Shown here: piece after piece, positions 1 through 13,655 of the stretch
Numbering within the stretch: the stretch's first letter is position 1
How the letters are laid out: every line of letters begins with the position of its first letter
Source: Papaver somniferum
Lineage: Eukaryota; Streptophyta; Magnoliopsida; Ranunculales; Papaveraceae
Assembly (NCBI RefSeq): GCF_003573695.1
Contig: NC_039368.1
Location: 81,978,374-82,042,373 of the forward strand
Length of the DNA: 64,000 nucleotides
Direction of reading: 5' to 3'
The notes under the pieces: model-generated
The model's database searches: none
The model's input: only the letters and a program-made list of their open reading frames with translations
Told to the model about the DNA's origin: nothing
Translations under genes and position numbers: made by a program

Positions 1-1100
1 CATTTCTCGTGGTTGATTGGCCACCACTAGTTTTCGGTATGCTTTTTTCTTCTATTCATATAAAATGAAACCTCCATCGACCTCCCATAAAATATCACTG
101 TTGTTAAAACTCCATACTAAGTCCAAACACCTCCTACTAATATATTTCTGGGTAACGGAGAAACTTTTAGTCCAAGATTTTCACGCTCCATAATCTTGCA
201 TCATCCATATATCAACACGGATGTTAAAAACATGAAAAACAAAAAACATAGGCACCCTCCGAGTACAGCCACATGTAAAGCGAACATTTTTTTTTCTGAG
301 GTTCTCCTGGATATGGCATAGATGTTTCTGCCAGTGCTACTTCCTCGAATCTCTCATTGATAAATATCAAAACGGACTAGCTATAATGCAGTGGAGTTTT
401 CTCCAATTGTGAGCGCAAGCCAATGAAGAGCCCCGTTAAAGAGCACTTCAAATGCAAAAGTGTAATAAAGATCGTAAGATATGCCTTGAATGCTTCTTCA
501 TCCATTTGATCCTAATGTTTAAACATCAACATTAGAAGATTTCGAACCCTCTTTGCTCACAACCCTATATACTTGTAACATGGCCCAAATGGCGTTTTCA
601 TTTGGATATAACATTCAGATCGAAGACCAATTACGCCAAACAGGACAAGTTCCCATGCCCTTCCGAACTTCCCAGTTCTTCACTACTCTCTGAAATCAAA
701 AATGAGGTTTGGGAGTGATGATGGGAGCGCAACTGTGTTTGTTTTTGTTTTTTTTTTTGCTGGCTCGACCATTTTTTGTTTGTTGCTATTCGAATATAGT
801 TTGTATTAACGAAAAACAAATGTAAACAGTAACCAGAAACCTATTACAACTTGGAAAAGAAAATGAGAATCCTAAACAAACATAAAAACCTTCTGCAAGT
901 ATAAACCCTTTTTGATTTTACGGTGGTACTGTAATCTGTTTCATTGATTTCTCCTTGCTGGTTGGTTTTCTCAGCGGTAAGGTGTACTTTACCGTCAGTT
1001 CTTATTATTTTCTTGGACTTTATTTCTACTGTTCTGTGCATGATCTTCCCTTGTTTATGTAATTATCTACTTCTTGTTTTTTTGCTTTTACTTTCTTCGT
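1..1100. other. Gene-free stretch, nothing recognised
   Basis: No exon, RNA gene or element end was recognised. The sequence is AT-rich with homopolymer runs. The stretch just before position 1110 ends in a pyrimidine-rich tract and TATAG, which could be the acceptor of a 5'UTR intron of the NAC-like gene that follows. Confidence 0.4.
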
Positions 1101-1120
1101 GTTTTTATAGGAAGGAAGAT

Positions 1121-3484
1121 ATGGATGGTGAAAAAAGTATTTTTCACCGGGGTGAATCATCTCAAGAGAAGCATGGCGGCAGTGATAGCCCCTACAGGTG
1201 CTGGTTCCAAAGAAACAACAGGTAAATAATTCTCTTATCTTAAACTTAAATAAAAAATTATGATTTTTAGATGTTTTTTTCGAATAGATAATACCTACTT
1301 GATGATTTTTCTACTATGCTTGCAAATTTAACACCACGATCTATACAACCCAAGGGGATTGACTAGTCTAGTATTAGTACAAATTTAAGGGGACAAAAGA
1401 GAAAACTAAAAATCTGATGCCGTGTAATTACAACAAGGTCCAGCTACCATGAGGGCAATTGCCCCCAAAGACCCTTCATAGAGTCTAGTGAGGGCGTGCA
1501 GAATTTGTTTTGTTTGATTATTAACAGCGTCCTAATTTAACTTATCATGTGAAAATCAAATTTTCAAACTTTATACTCCCACCATCCCTAGCGAAGAAAA
1601 TAAAAAATTATTTAGTTTTCATAAACTTTTCTGTTTTTTCTTGTTTTTATCCTTTGTCACGGTTTCTAAAAGGAATTTTGGAATTCCGTCTATTTAGTGG
1701 GACTAGGAAAATCCAATATTCCGCCTATATAATAGGGACGGAAAGTACATGGTTGTGTTGGGGGTGTAAATTGTGCCGCATTATATTAATACACTTATAG
1801 CGAAGCATAGCAGGACATTAAAATTTGGACATAGCAAAAACAAAGCACAGCAACCCGGACATACTTCGATATGGGTAATGTCAGGGGCGGAGCCAACCCA
1901 TTACAAGAGGTTATACTTACACCCCTGCCTAGCTGGCTCCAAAGTCCATTTTAGTCCCTATAAAAAGAAATTACAAACCAGCATGTTTTTGAGTTTTTGC
2001 TCCCATAAAATTTTTGGTTGCACCCCCTTCCCATGATTCTCGGCTCCTCCCTTGGGTAGTGTCATTGCCGGTACTTAACGCCTGTACATATGGGACATAC
2101 TATACGCGTATATCTTTTATGCTAAAACTGCATGTTAGGTTATTTGGTCTTTAGTGGCATTAACCATCTTAATCATATTTTTGTTTGTTTTCATACCAAT
2201 GCAGATTCCATGCAAAGGGATCCTCATCCTCGGCACCTGCACCTGCTCAGGCACCAGCGGCACAAGTCTATGGCGGCGCACCTGGTTGGAGATTTCAACC
2301 CAGTGATTTTGATGGTCAAATATTTTCTTCCTCGGAAGACTTCTAATCAACAAATACCATATTCTCCAATACAAGAAGCCAACATCTATTACTATGATCC
2401 TATCAAACTTTTAGGTGTGTATTCTAGTATTTACCTCTACGTACTAAATGCCTGCAATGCATTTTGTTTCAGTACATATATACTGATGGCTTTGTATTTG
2501 TTGTTGCTATATTTCTTCGAGAAGAATACCAGGAACATGCGGCAGATGGAAGAGCATGGTACTTTTTCACAACTAGAGAAAGAAAATATCCAAATGGCGA
2601 ACGACCAAGACGCGATACCGGTGGTACCGGATTACGGAAAGCTGTTGGGAAATTTCATAATATTCTTGATACGGATCAAAAAACACAGATTGGTGTTAGA
2701 CATCAACTAGATTATTATGAAGTGAAGCCAAATGATACCAAACTAGTAAGAACTGATATCAAAATGACCGAGTATGTCCTGGAAACAAAAGACAACAGTC
2801 ATGCTGAAACTAAAAAGAGAAACAACGAGTCTAAAGATGGCAATAAGAAGAAGAAGAGGAAGAAAAACAAACCTCATCCAGATGGTGAAGAGGACGAAGA
2901 AAATCAAAAGCAGGTAAATATACTGTCATTTCCTTTTTGTCTCCGTTTCTGTTAATATATACGTTAGAATTTTCAAATGATTTAACTCTTTATGTTCTTC
3001 TTTTTTGGGAATGCAGTTTCATGCATTGGCGCTGTGTAAGATTTGGATAAAAGGAGACAGAACATTACAAGAATACTACTATCCAGCTGTGCCAAACGTA
3101 GAAGCAAATCCAGAACCATCCTTCATGAAAATGGATACTGCTGCTAAGGCCGATGAAACCTTCCAACAACATAACAATGAAGCATTACAAGAATATAACC
3201 CAGCAGTGCCAAAAGTAGAAGCAAATCCAGAGCCGTCCTTCATGAACATGGATACTGCCGTGACTGATGAAACTTTGCAGCAAGATGTCAATGAAATATT
3301 ACAAGAATCTGACTACGATCTGTTTGGTGATTTGGAAACATTGCTCCCACAATTATTGGATCCGGTTCAACCACCTGACATTAATCAAGTGATGGGGACA
3401 TTCGGCGAGCCTTCTCCCAGTTTTGATGACAATAATTGGCCGCTCATAGAGCAGAACGCAATATCAGACTATTTTTACATTTAG
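1121..3484 (+). CDS. NAC-domain transcription factor-like gene, 5' reading frame disrupted
   Basis: Exons by splice signals: 1121-1221, 2205-2414, 2522-2913, 3017-3484. NAC proteins are plant-specific nuclear DNA-binding regulators. Visible NAC blocks are GWRFQPSD (subdomain A), VKYFLPRK with IPYSPIQEANIYYYDP (B), WYFFTTRERKYPNGERP (C), VRHQLDYYEV with TEYVLE (D) and ALCKIWIKG (E). A lysine-rich stretch of about 50 residues lies between D and E. GWRFQPSD is read in the frame of the ATG at 1121, but the rest of the domain is in another frame, so 1-2 bases are missing near 2302-2310. An ATG at 1173 (MAAVIAPTG) gives an open frame of about 372 codons through all four exons, but it reads subdomain A out of frame. 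The C-terminus holds two tandem copies of a unit containing EANPEPSF, then an acidic tail ending in DYFYI. It is either a decaying gene or one with an altered N-terminus. Confidence 0.75.
1882..2054. mobile_element. hAT-type MITE in NAC intron 1
   Basis: The 173-bp element starts CAGGGGCGGAGCC and ends GGCTCCTCCCTTG, which are imperfect terminal inverted repeats. It is flanked by GGTAATGT (1874-1881) and GGTAGTGT (2055-2062), an 8-bp target duplication with one mismatch. This is the hAT pattern. It has no coding capacity. Confidence 0.75.
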
Positions 3485-3660
3485 CCAGTTGTGGGTAACG
3501 ATCATATAGACTTAAATGATGCTGATTGGTCCAAGACTAATCCACAATTACACATTATTGGTTGAACAACAATTTTTTTTCGATTCTCCTAAGATTGTCA
3601 AGGTGCTACCTAAAGATTCTTTACGGTCTTAATGTTTGCTTATTACTCCGTATATTTTTT

Positions 3661-3764
3661 TGAATTCTACCTTCATGCTTTAGAAATTGATCAAAGTAAA
3701 TTTACGAAATTTTGAATTCTACCTTCATGCTTTAGAAATTGATTTAAGTAAATTTACGAAAATT
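3661..3764. repeat. Two-copy 52-bp tandem duplication
   Basis: TGAATTCTACCTTCATGC begins at 3661 and again at 3713. The two units are almost identical through AAATTTACGAAA. Confidence 0.85.
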
Positions 3765-3858
3765 TTTCTCAACTCAGATAGACACTTGAATGAACAAGTG
3801 ATTTCAGTGGATAACCTGCTTATGTTGGGAGAGTAACCCATAAGTGCAACATCGGTAA

Positions 3859-3980
3859 AAGGGTACCAAATTAAGTGGGTGTACCAAAATTATAATAAGA
3901 CAAAACAGATTTTATTATTAAAAGGGATACCAAATTAAGTGAAGGTGTACCGAAACTATAATAAGATAAAACAGATTTTC
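3859..3980. repeat. Two-copy tandem repeat, unit about 60 bp
   Basis: ACCAAATTAAGTG followed by a GTGTACC block, TATAATAAGA and AAAACAGATTTT occurs twice in direct orientation with a few substitutions. Confidence 0.8.
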
Positions 3981-4189
3981 ATATAGGACAAAACATATTT
4001 TACACTGACACCCTTATTAGCAACCTTGATATCTTGCATAAGTGTCGTGGTTCCATTCACCACTCAGTCTGGTACTTTCAAGTTTCAATTCATGAGACTT
4101 GCTCTATTGTTTCTCGGGATGCGTGCATCTCTATGATGCAATATCTAAGGGCTAGAGCTCTGTCACAAGGGTGACCTTATCCAGTAATC

Positions 4190-4300
4190 TTCTTCTTTAT
4201 CAAATTTTATGTTATTATTGAAGAAAAGGTCTGAGAGAGCCTAAGCCATACCAGGCAGAGGGCTAGAAAGCCAACCCCAAAAACAAAGCCAACAGTTGCA
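4190..4300 (-). mobile_element. Possible LINE 3'-tail fragment
   Basis: Read on the minus strand the stretch contains GGCTTTCTAGCCCTCTGCC and GGCTTAGGCTCTCTCAGACC, the kind of sequence found in plant LINE 3'UTRs. There is no coding part and no clear poly(A), so the call is weak. Confidence 0.3.
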
Positions 4301-4582
4301 ACTCGACAATTCTCTCATCAATATCATCGATCCAGTTCCACATCCTGACCTGGATCTGGTCATAATGGAGGTAACTGGTAGCCACTTAAAATATACGGAG
4401 CGCTTAATTCAGATTCAAGTAAAAGCCTAAGAAATTTTGTTTTCAATAATCGATAATAGCAAAAGGGAATCCCTTAACATTCCAAGATATATTGTTTCGA
4501 CAGTATTATAAAGCGACATAACAATGAAAAAAACAGAGGTTCGGAAAACACGTTCGTCTCCACCGCAGGCAGACAACGTCCT

Positions 4583-6990
<2,408 letters not shown>

Positions 6991-6997
6991 GATTATC

Positions 6998-7391
6998 CTA
7001 AAACACATAAACAAATCAATCAACAAACATAACACTAAAGTTAAGATCAGTACCAAATACACAAATAAACACAAAAAAATTATCAGAAAACATGAAAAAG
7101 AAAGAAAAAAAATCGATCAAATCAAATCAGTCGATGTTACTAAGAAAATCTAAAAATCATAAAATTGAATCAATATGCATAGATCTTCACAATAAACACG
7201 AAAATAAACAAAATCTAAACAGATCCACGAATCGTTCAGATCAAGCAACACAGATAACCAAAAATCAAAAACACTTTTCTTGATCGATCGATTCAAACAA
7301 AACACAGTGACTAAGAAGATGAAGAAACAGTAAATGAATCTGACAAAAAAATGACATTAGAAACTCAGAAATGATGAGAAGATTTACAGAC
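6998..7391 (-). other. 5'UTR intron of the ascorbate peroxidase gene
   Basis: Reading the minus strand, a donor CAG|GTCTGT at 7391 and an acceptor TTTTAG|GATAATC at 6998 bracket a 394-bp AT-rich intron that ends seven bases before the ATG. Leader introns are known in plant cytosolic APX genes. Confidence 0.75.
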
Positions 7392-7502
7392 CTGAGAAAT
7401 GATGAACAGAGAAACTGAGAGTTTAGGAAATGGAAGCAGAAATGAAAAACCCTAGGCAGATTAGAATGTGGTCACGAGGTGAACACAAGCCTAACTACGG
7501 GA

Positions 7503-7511
7503 GTATTTATA
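7503..7511 (-). promoter_or_regulatory. Likely TATA box of the ascorbate peroxidase gene
   Basis: The minus strand reads CCTTATAAATAC about 110 bases upstream of the leader-intron donor, a reasonable distance for a plant core promoter. Confidence 0.6.
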
Positions 7512-8249
7512 AGGGGTTAGGTGAGAGATAAGATTGAGTATCAGTCGTTAGATCTGCTGTTTTGATCTGGATTTGTTGACTATTTCAATGGTTGTGATTT
7601 TGTGTGTGTATGACCTGTACTGTTGGTTTTGATGGCAGTGATTATATACGAAAAGTATGGATAGAATCTTCTAGTAGTATTATTAAATTGACCATTGTAA
7701 CCTTTTCCCTGTATAAGGAAAAAAAAAAATATTTTTTCTGGTGTTTTTTTTTTCTCAAAATGTTGTCATTGCCGGGAAGGTCTTTCTTAAAACTATACCT
7801 TTTTCATTACAATTTTGCCTCTTTTTTTTTTGTTTTTTGTATCGTATATTGTCTTTGTTTCTGAAAAAGAGTTATTATTAATTTTTTTTAATTTAACTTA
7901 TTTTTAGGCTAAAATGAAATCCGATAGTAACTTTTTTCTAGAATCAGAAACAGAATTACTCCTATGAGAAGGCAAAAAAAATTAAGGGTAGGCAAATAGG
8001 TAAATAAAAAGCTAGATAGTTAATTATTTATTTTAAAAATATTTAGGCAAAAATGGACCGGCTGGCTCTTGTACAAACACATATCAATTAGGGGTCATTG
8101 GAAAAGTTGGTGAAGGTAAAAGTTAAATATTTTATGCATGTCTAATACGAGGTGCCATGTTTGAAAGGTATCTCGTCTATAGGTGAGAGATGGCATTGAG
8201 TATTAGTTGTTTAGTAGAGAAAAAAAAGGTCAATGCTTTTCTCTCATTT

Positions 8250-8490
8250 CCATTACACTGCATGTAAGTAATGGGATGTAAATACAATTCATTACTTGGG
8301 AGATTTTGGTCATTTAGAAAGCAAGTGTGAACACAGGCCTTGTTGGAAAGATTCGTTTTTAATTTAAAAGTTGAGACGTGGGACGAAGTAGATATATAAT
8401 ATTCCAAGGAGGTCTTTTTTTTGCGCGACAGTGGTGGGGGCATGGAACGTATTGGTGTGCTTGCGAGTACCAGTTTTCGTGCCAAGAGAA
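8250..8490. repeat. Dispersed repeat family R1, copy 1 (partial)
   Basis: It shares an ordered series of blocks with 8700-9000 and 16985-17330: TGGGATGTAAATA, CTTGGGAGATTTTGGTCA, GTGTGAACAC, TGGAAAGATTC, GGTGGGGGCATGGAA and ATTGGTGTGCTTGC. There is no coding capacity and no clear termini. Confidence 0.65.
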
Positions 8491-8699
8491 TGTCGGACAC
8501 CACTGTCAAAATCCACCGTTACAGGCCCTCACTCGCTGCTGCCGACTGAAATGTCCACCAACATTGCCGATAGGGTAAGAAAGAGTACCAAAATCCATAC
8601 AGATCAAATTAGAAAAAAGTTTGCCTAATAAGGGTTTTGTCCAAATAAATTAGTACCCTTGTTAACAGCCCTAAAAGTATATATCTACTTCGTGATTTA

Positions 8700-9005
8700 T
8701 CTCAGAAAAATGAAGATTACTCGCAGTGTGATTTTTCTCGCAAAATGTTGTCAACTGGAAAAACGATTCCTTGCTAAGGAGATTCTGGTCACTTCAGAAA
8801 AACATCTGGAAACTTCAAGTGTGAACACGCCTCTGTCGGAAAGATTCTTATTCCTATCTTTTCATTGGCTACTTCAAAAAATGAATACGTGTGCCGAGGA
8901 GGTCTATGTTTTCAACTTCCAATCAATGTTAGTGGTAGGGGCATGGAAGAAGCATAACGTTGATTGGTGTGCTTTGCAAATACCAGGTTTCGTGCTTCCG
9001 CGGTT
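8700..9005. repeat. Dispersed repeat family R1, copy 2
   Basis: It contains AAAATGAAGATTACT, GATTCTGGTCACTTCAG, GGAAAGATTCTTATTCCTAT, TTGGCTACTT and GATTGGTGTGCTT, in the same order as the copy at 16985-17430. Confidence 0.7.
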
Positions 9006-9645
9006 GGAAACTTTTAACATAATAATAATATAGTATATTACGTGAGCCTGAGCTGGGATCCACCCTGGATATGATATAATAGCATCATCAATCAATCAAA
9101 AATAAAGAAATTGGCTTTGGTTCTAGAGAAATTGGTCAAAGAAATTGGGTTAATTGTACGAATATATTTAAAACATAGTTTTAAATATAAGTATGGGTGA
9201 AATTGTATACTAAAAAAAATAATAAGAATGAATCTGGATACATTTTTACTTAAACATAAAAAATAGCAAGGATGAAACTGGATGTATCCTGATGTAAATA
9301 AAAAATAAAAATAAAATATTTAAAAATTGATAGGATGAAACTGTTTACATCCTGGCTGTTTTACCCAGGAATTGTCATTATTGGGTTAATTGACCAATTT
9401 TGTGTAAAAGAAGACTCTCAGACACAAACAAGGTATGATGGGTCCCGCCCTTGCCAAAGGTAACAGGGGCTCACGTATTTGTGTCTCTATCGGTTTGGGG
9501 ACGCCTTTTTTTATCGGCTTCACAGGCAAGCCGGCATTGATCAAAGTGAATGTCGTATATACTAAGCTAACAATTATGTTCGGAAAGAAGCAAAAAAAAT
9601 AAAATAATAGCTCGTGTTATACGTTGTTAAACTAGGTCTTGGTGT

Positions 9646-10298
9646 CAGGGGTGGAGCTAGGATTTCAAAAGAGGGTGCAAGAGAAAAACCGTGGAAAAAT
9701 AAAATAACATAAAATGAAATTCCATAGTACATCAAAAATTACATTACGGCCACATAATAGAGGCTGATATCAGTTAAAATACTACACACAAAGTAAAAAC
9801 TCAACCAGCAAGAGGTCTTGGATGAGGATATATGCTTCATTTTAGTGTACAGATTACAAAGATCGGAGACTTTGTGCGAGTATAACTAGTGTCACTGTCT
9901 AGGGCAACAAAAAATGAACATGATATGGGGTTTTTACCAAAGACAAAAAAAAAAACCTCAGGGTACTTTTAGTTTTGATTATCCGCAAAACAATGATCAA
10001 TCAGTCACATAAAACTTCGAAATTTGATTAAGAGTTCCAGCTAAAAACATAAAATACATCCTCACAAAGCCCAAAATCATGAAATTTAACAAGTAGTTGA
10101 GAAGAAATTGACTTAATTCACAAGAGTTAATTACGTTCATGTGGGTAAATTCTGTTTAAGAGGATATTAAGCGACATTGAAACTCGGACAGTTGGACTCT
10201 TACGATTTTAGGGGGTGCAAAACTAAGCCTCCGGAGAGATATTTGGAATTCAAGGGTGTGCAATTGCACACCCTTGCACTAAATTGCCTCCGCCCCTG
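9646..10298. mobile_element. hAT-type MITE, 653 bp
   Basis: The ends are CAGGGGTGGAGCTAGG on the left and TTGCCTCCGCCCCTG on the right. The flanks CTTGGTGT (9638-9645) and CTAGGTGC (10299-10306) form an 8-bp target duplication with two mismatches. The interior is non-coding. It lies inside an R1-related repeat, whose right part resumes at 10300. Confidence 0.75.
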
Positions 10299-10560
10299 CT
10301 AGGTGCCACTTCTGCTCTTGGAGTTGTTGGGGTCTTACAAGTTACAAAAATTTGGTTATACGGGAGAATTCATTACCCATTTGCATTTCCGCTCTATAAT
10401 TCGTTTTTATGATATTCGAATTGTCTTTGAACCTTTGAAATTTTTCTACAGTTTTGGTGTTTTCGGCATGAACTACCGTATTTGTTATCTGCAGTAACAC
10501 ATAATAGACTTGGGCAACTTGTGTAAACAAACAATTATCTTTCACAGAGTAACTTGGGTC
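10299..10560. repeat. Dispersed repeat family R1, right-half copy
   Basis: It matches 15650-15860 and 17318-17430 through GGGGTCTTACAAG, CATTACCCATTTGCATTTCC, TTTTGGTGTTTTCGGCATG and AGACTTGGGCAACTTGTG. Confidence 0.65.
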
Positions 10561-10695
10561 CGAAAACAACTTTTTCTTAATGCAATGGATCACTATACCA
10601 AGTATCTTTGTGATTTCAGTACCTAGTGATATTGATATGCTAAGTATTTTAGTGATTGTGAACACTAAAGATCGTGGAGGTAGATATATAATCAA

Positions 10696-10980
10696 TGTCT
10701 GTAATGTATAAACAAATGATGATCAGAATAAAATAAACACAATGCGACAGTAATAAATGCTAGAATGTAAGTGAGGAATGTAAATCAGACAAGTGTTTAT
10801 TAGAGAAATGGTAAAGATATAAGAAAGATAGAAGAGTACAATGGATTATATATATAGAAGGCTACAGCTGTTAATAGTTACAGGAGATGAAAAAATGACT
10901 GTAATACATAATATAATTATCAGACAAGAAATAACCGTCTATTATGACAGGTAAGATTAAAGACACACTGGCAGGTGTCA
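10696..10980 (-). repeat. LTR of a truncated Ty1/copia element
   Basis: On the minus strand the block starts TGACACCTGCC and ends ACAGACA (TG...CA), carries a TATATATA box and is preceded by a purine-rich tract next to a copia RNase H remnant. It is 285 bp. Only this LTR is present. Confidence 0.6.
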
Positions 10981-11019
10981 AAACCTTCAACTTGTTGCGT
11001 TGAGAACCAAATCTAGCAA

Positions 11020-11882
11020 CACTCAAACCTTAGGTAAATATATCTGTAACAATAATATTAGTAGGCACATGATAAATCCTCAGAACTTTGGATTGAACAA
11101 GTTCCCTTATGAAGTTAAAATCAATTGAAACAAGTTTCATCCTTTTATGTAGAACTGGATTTGATGCTAGAGAGATAGAGTTTTTATCGTCGCGGGAAAT
11201 ATATGAAGGTGTATATTTTTGAGGAGTTGTCAATCCCAGAGAACTTCAGCTGCAGTATGGGCTAGAGACCCGTATTTTTCCTTAGTTGAGCCCCTAGCAA
11301 TTGTTGGTTGTTTCTTGGATGACAAATATATTGGGCTAAAACTAAAGAAAGCACAGTACCCACTTGTAGATTTTCTATCATTTGGATTACCAACCCAGTT
11401 AGAATCACAAAAAATACGATATTGCAGGAAAACCTTTATTTAGATTTCAAATATCCAAGAATTCTCTTGGTTTCTACTAAATGAATATCTGCAGGATTGC
11501 TCATATGTTGACACACTTGGTTAACAACATATAACAAATTTCTGGTCTTGTCCATGTATTGTAGAGCTCCTACTAGTGATCTATATTCAGTAGCATCAAG
11601 GAGTATTCACCAATAATTTTGCTCATCTTAGTGCCAGCAATTGTTAGGGTAAAGCATGGTTTAGTTGTGAACATGTCAGTTTTCTTCAAATCCAGGATGT
11701 ACTTGGATCGAGAAAGATGCATATCAAATCATTTATCTTGATTATAAATCCTAGAAAGTAGTGAATATGACCAAAGTATTTGACAGGAGATGACATTGTA
11801 AGTTGAGATACTACCGTATTGCAAAATTCAACACAATATCATGTAATTAAGATGTCATCTACATACACAAGAATGATGCAAA
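11020..11882 (-). pseudogene. Ty1/copia reverse transcriptase-RNase H remnant
   Basis: Minus-strand translation shows RNase H-end signatures (SLASNPVLHKRMK, DFNFIRELVQ, VPTNIIVTDIFT) and, further upstream, reverse-transcriptase pieces (YVDDILIT, FGHIHYFLG, RSLVGALQYMDKTR) in several frames with stops. The element is cut off at about 11883, where sequence resembling the ascorbate peroxidase intron begins. The gag, protease and integrase parts are absent. Confidence 0.75.
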
Positions 11883-12060
11883 TGATAGAATGTACTTTTT
11901 AAGTTCAATAAATCAAAATAACATGTGATATTGTGATACATCCTGGACACTAAAACTACACATTGACATGATTTAAATCAACGAGAAAAAAAAAACTGAT
12001 CCAAGAGAAGGAAAGAGTATAATAAAGCAAACCTCATAAGCGTAAGCATCTAACATAAAT

Positions 12061-12472
12061 TTTTTGAAAAATAAAAGAGTATTCATAAGCATGCCAAATC
12101 GTTTGCATGTTTGTGCGACAACCGATTATAAAACAATCGATAGTTATATGTAAACACAACAAATCCGATTATAGGTTGTCAAATTCGATAATTTGAAGGA
12201 AATTTTTTTATGGGGCGACATATATCATCGAACGATAAAGGAATTTATAAACTTCCGATTATGAAATATAAAGAATTACAAATATTTCAAGTTTCGAAAA
12301 ATTTGATTTTTTGGTAACTAACACAATCGGAGGATAAATGATTTTACTACGCTACCGATTATAAAAGGCAGATTAGCCATTTTAAAATACCAGGTTTGGA
12401 TGATCCTATTTTGTTTTATTAGTCGCCCCTAATTCCTTTGGGGTCACCCCCAAAAATACCATGTTTCTTTTT
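12061..12472. mobile_element. Non-autonomous element with CCGATTATA motifs
   Basis: The 412-bp insertion is flanked by TAACATAAAT on both sides (12051-12060 and 12473-12482), a perfect 10-bp duplication of APX-intron sequence that is single-copy in the intact gene. Inside, CCGATTAT occurs four times in one orientation, with AATCGG and AATCGAT variants in the other. Terminal inverted repeats are weak. A Mutator-like origin (9-11-bp target duplications) is possible. Confidence 0.6.
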
Positions 12473-12634
12473 TAACATAAATAACTTCAAGGGCTATTAA
12501 AACAAAATGAATCCTCCGTGTGTAAATCCCAACAAGATAAAATTCACACAAAATAAGCTTGTAAAAAGAACAAAAGCAAGACCAAGATACAAAGCTACAA
12601 TTACGAGGGTGTAAACAACAGGAAATTCTTAGTT

Positions 12635-13632
12635 GTTGTTTTTTTTCCCGGAAAAGAGGCAAGCCTCATCTATTCATTAAAATCTCCGATTTAAAATCGA
12701 GATTGTTACAATAGTCATTACAGATCACAATATATAGTAAAGCTTCAAAAATCAATACATCAACAATATCACAAGGTTTGCTCCTCAAACATCTGACCAT
12801 GGGATACGACTTTTGCTTCCTTTTCCACCATTCCATAACTCAAGGTAATAGGTAACAGGTTAAATGGTCATATATGTTTTGTTTGGAACAAAAAAAATCT
12901 ACAAAGAGCTGCAAAATGCAGAATTATAGGGATCATTAGATAATCCAACCATTTCTCAGGGTTTTTTAACCAAATGAAATCTACTAAACTAACTATACTA
13001 AAGTAACAGGGAATTACTGGATCGGTTGGAATGGGAGTGAAAAGCCTGAATCGGTCTGGATCTGCATCTCAATCGGAGTCTTGGTGTCTGAAGTTGTTGT
13101 TGTTAGAGTGTTAGTGTCTGTTGCTGGTTCCATAGTTGTTCTTGTTACATTTTTCATTGTCGCCGTATTGTTTGCTTTTGTTGCTGTTGACGATACTACT
13201 AAAGATAAAGTTATTTTGGTGAGAATCGGACTCAAACTCTTAAGCTTCATCACAAGGATTAAATCCCACAACAAAACAAAGAAGAATCCAAAAAATAAAA
13301 CCCAAACAACAAAAGGAAATCGAGTGATAGATCTAGTGACAAGATACAGAAACTGGGCTGCTAAATGTAAATCTACTAACAGGATTAAAAAGAAGAAAGA
13401 GATAAAAAAGATAAAAAAAAAAAAAGATAACAGAGGAATAATGAAAGAAAAAACCAGTAAACACAATGATAGAGAATAAAGATAGAATATTTAAAGAATA
13501 CTGTGAGTAGATCTGCTCCGATCTGCTCTCAAAAAGAGCCGGTCGGAGCAGCGGTGGCTTTAGGGTTTTGAGGTCTCTTTTTTTTTAGTAGAGAAGGAGA
13601 GAGGAGGAGGGTTTTGAGGTCTTTGTTCTCGT
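12635..13632 (-). mobile_element. Short LINE-like retroposon, about 1 kb
   Basis: It is flanked by AAATTCTTAGTT at 12623-12634 and 13633-13644 (12-bp perfect target duplication). On the minus strand it begins with a C-rich leader (AAACCCTAAAGCCACCGCTG) and ends in a plant-LINE-like tail with TTTTAAATCGGAGATTTT and CCGGGAAAAAAAA. The minus-strand ORF at 13014-13466 is low-complexity (T-, S- and F-rich) and matches no family I know. No reverse transcriptase is visible, so it is internally deleted or SINE-like. Confidence 0.7.
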
Positions 13633-13655
13633 AAATTCTTAGTTAACATCACTAA

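Noticed and set aside
7604..7864. Plus-strand ORF upstream of the ascorbate peroxidase gene
   Set aside because: T-rich, Phe-rich translation of AT-rich promoter DNA; no conserved motif.
10342..10695. Minus-strand ORF of 117 codons
   Set aside because: It spans a dispersed repeat boundary and an LTR edge and shows no protein-family signature.
13081..13479. Plus-strand ORF with a hydrophobic N-terminus (MVSEVVVVRVLVSVAG)
   Set aside because: It overlaps the low-complexity minus-strand ORF of the short LINE-like element and consists of simple T- and V-rich codons; no family features.
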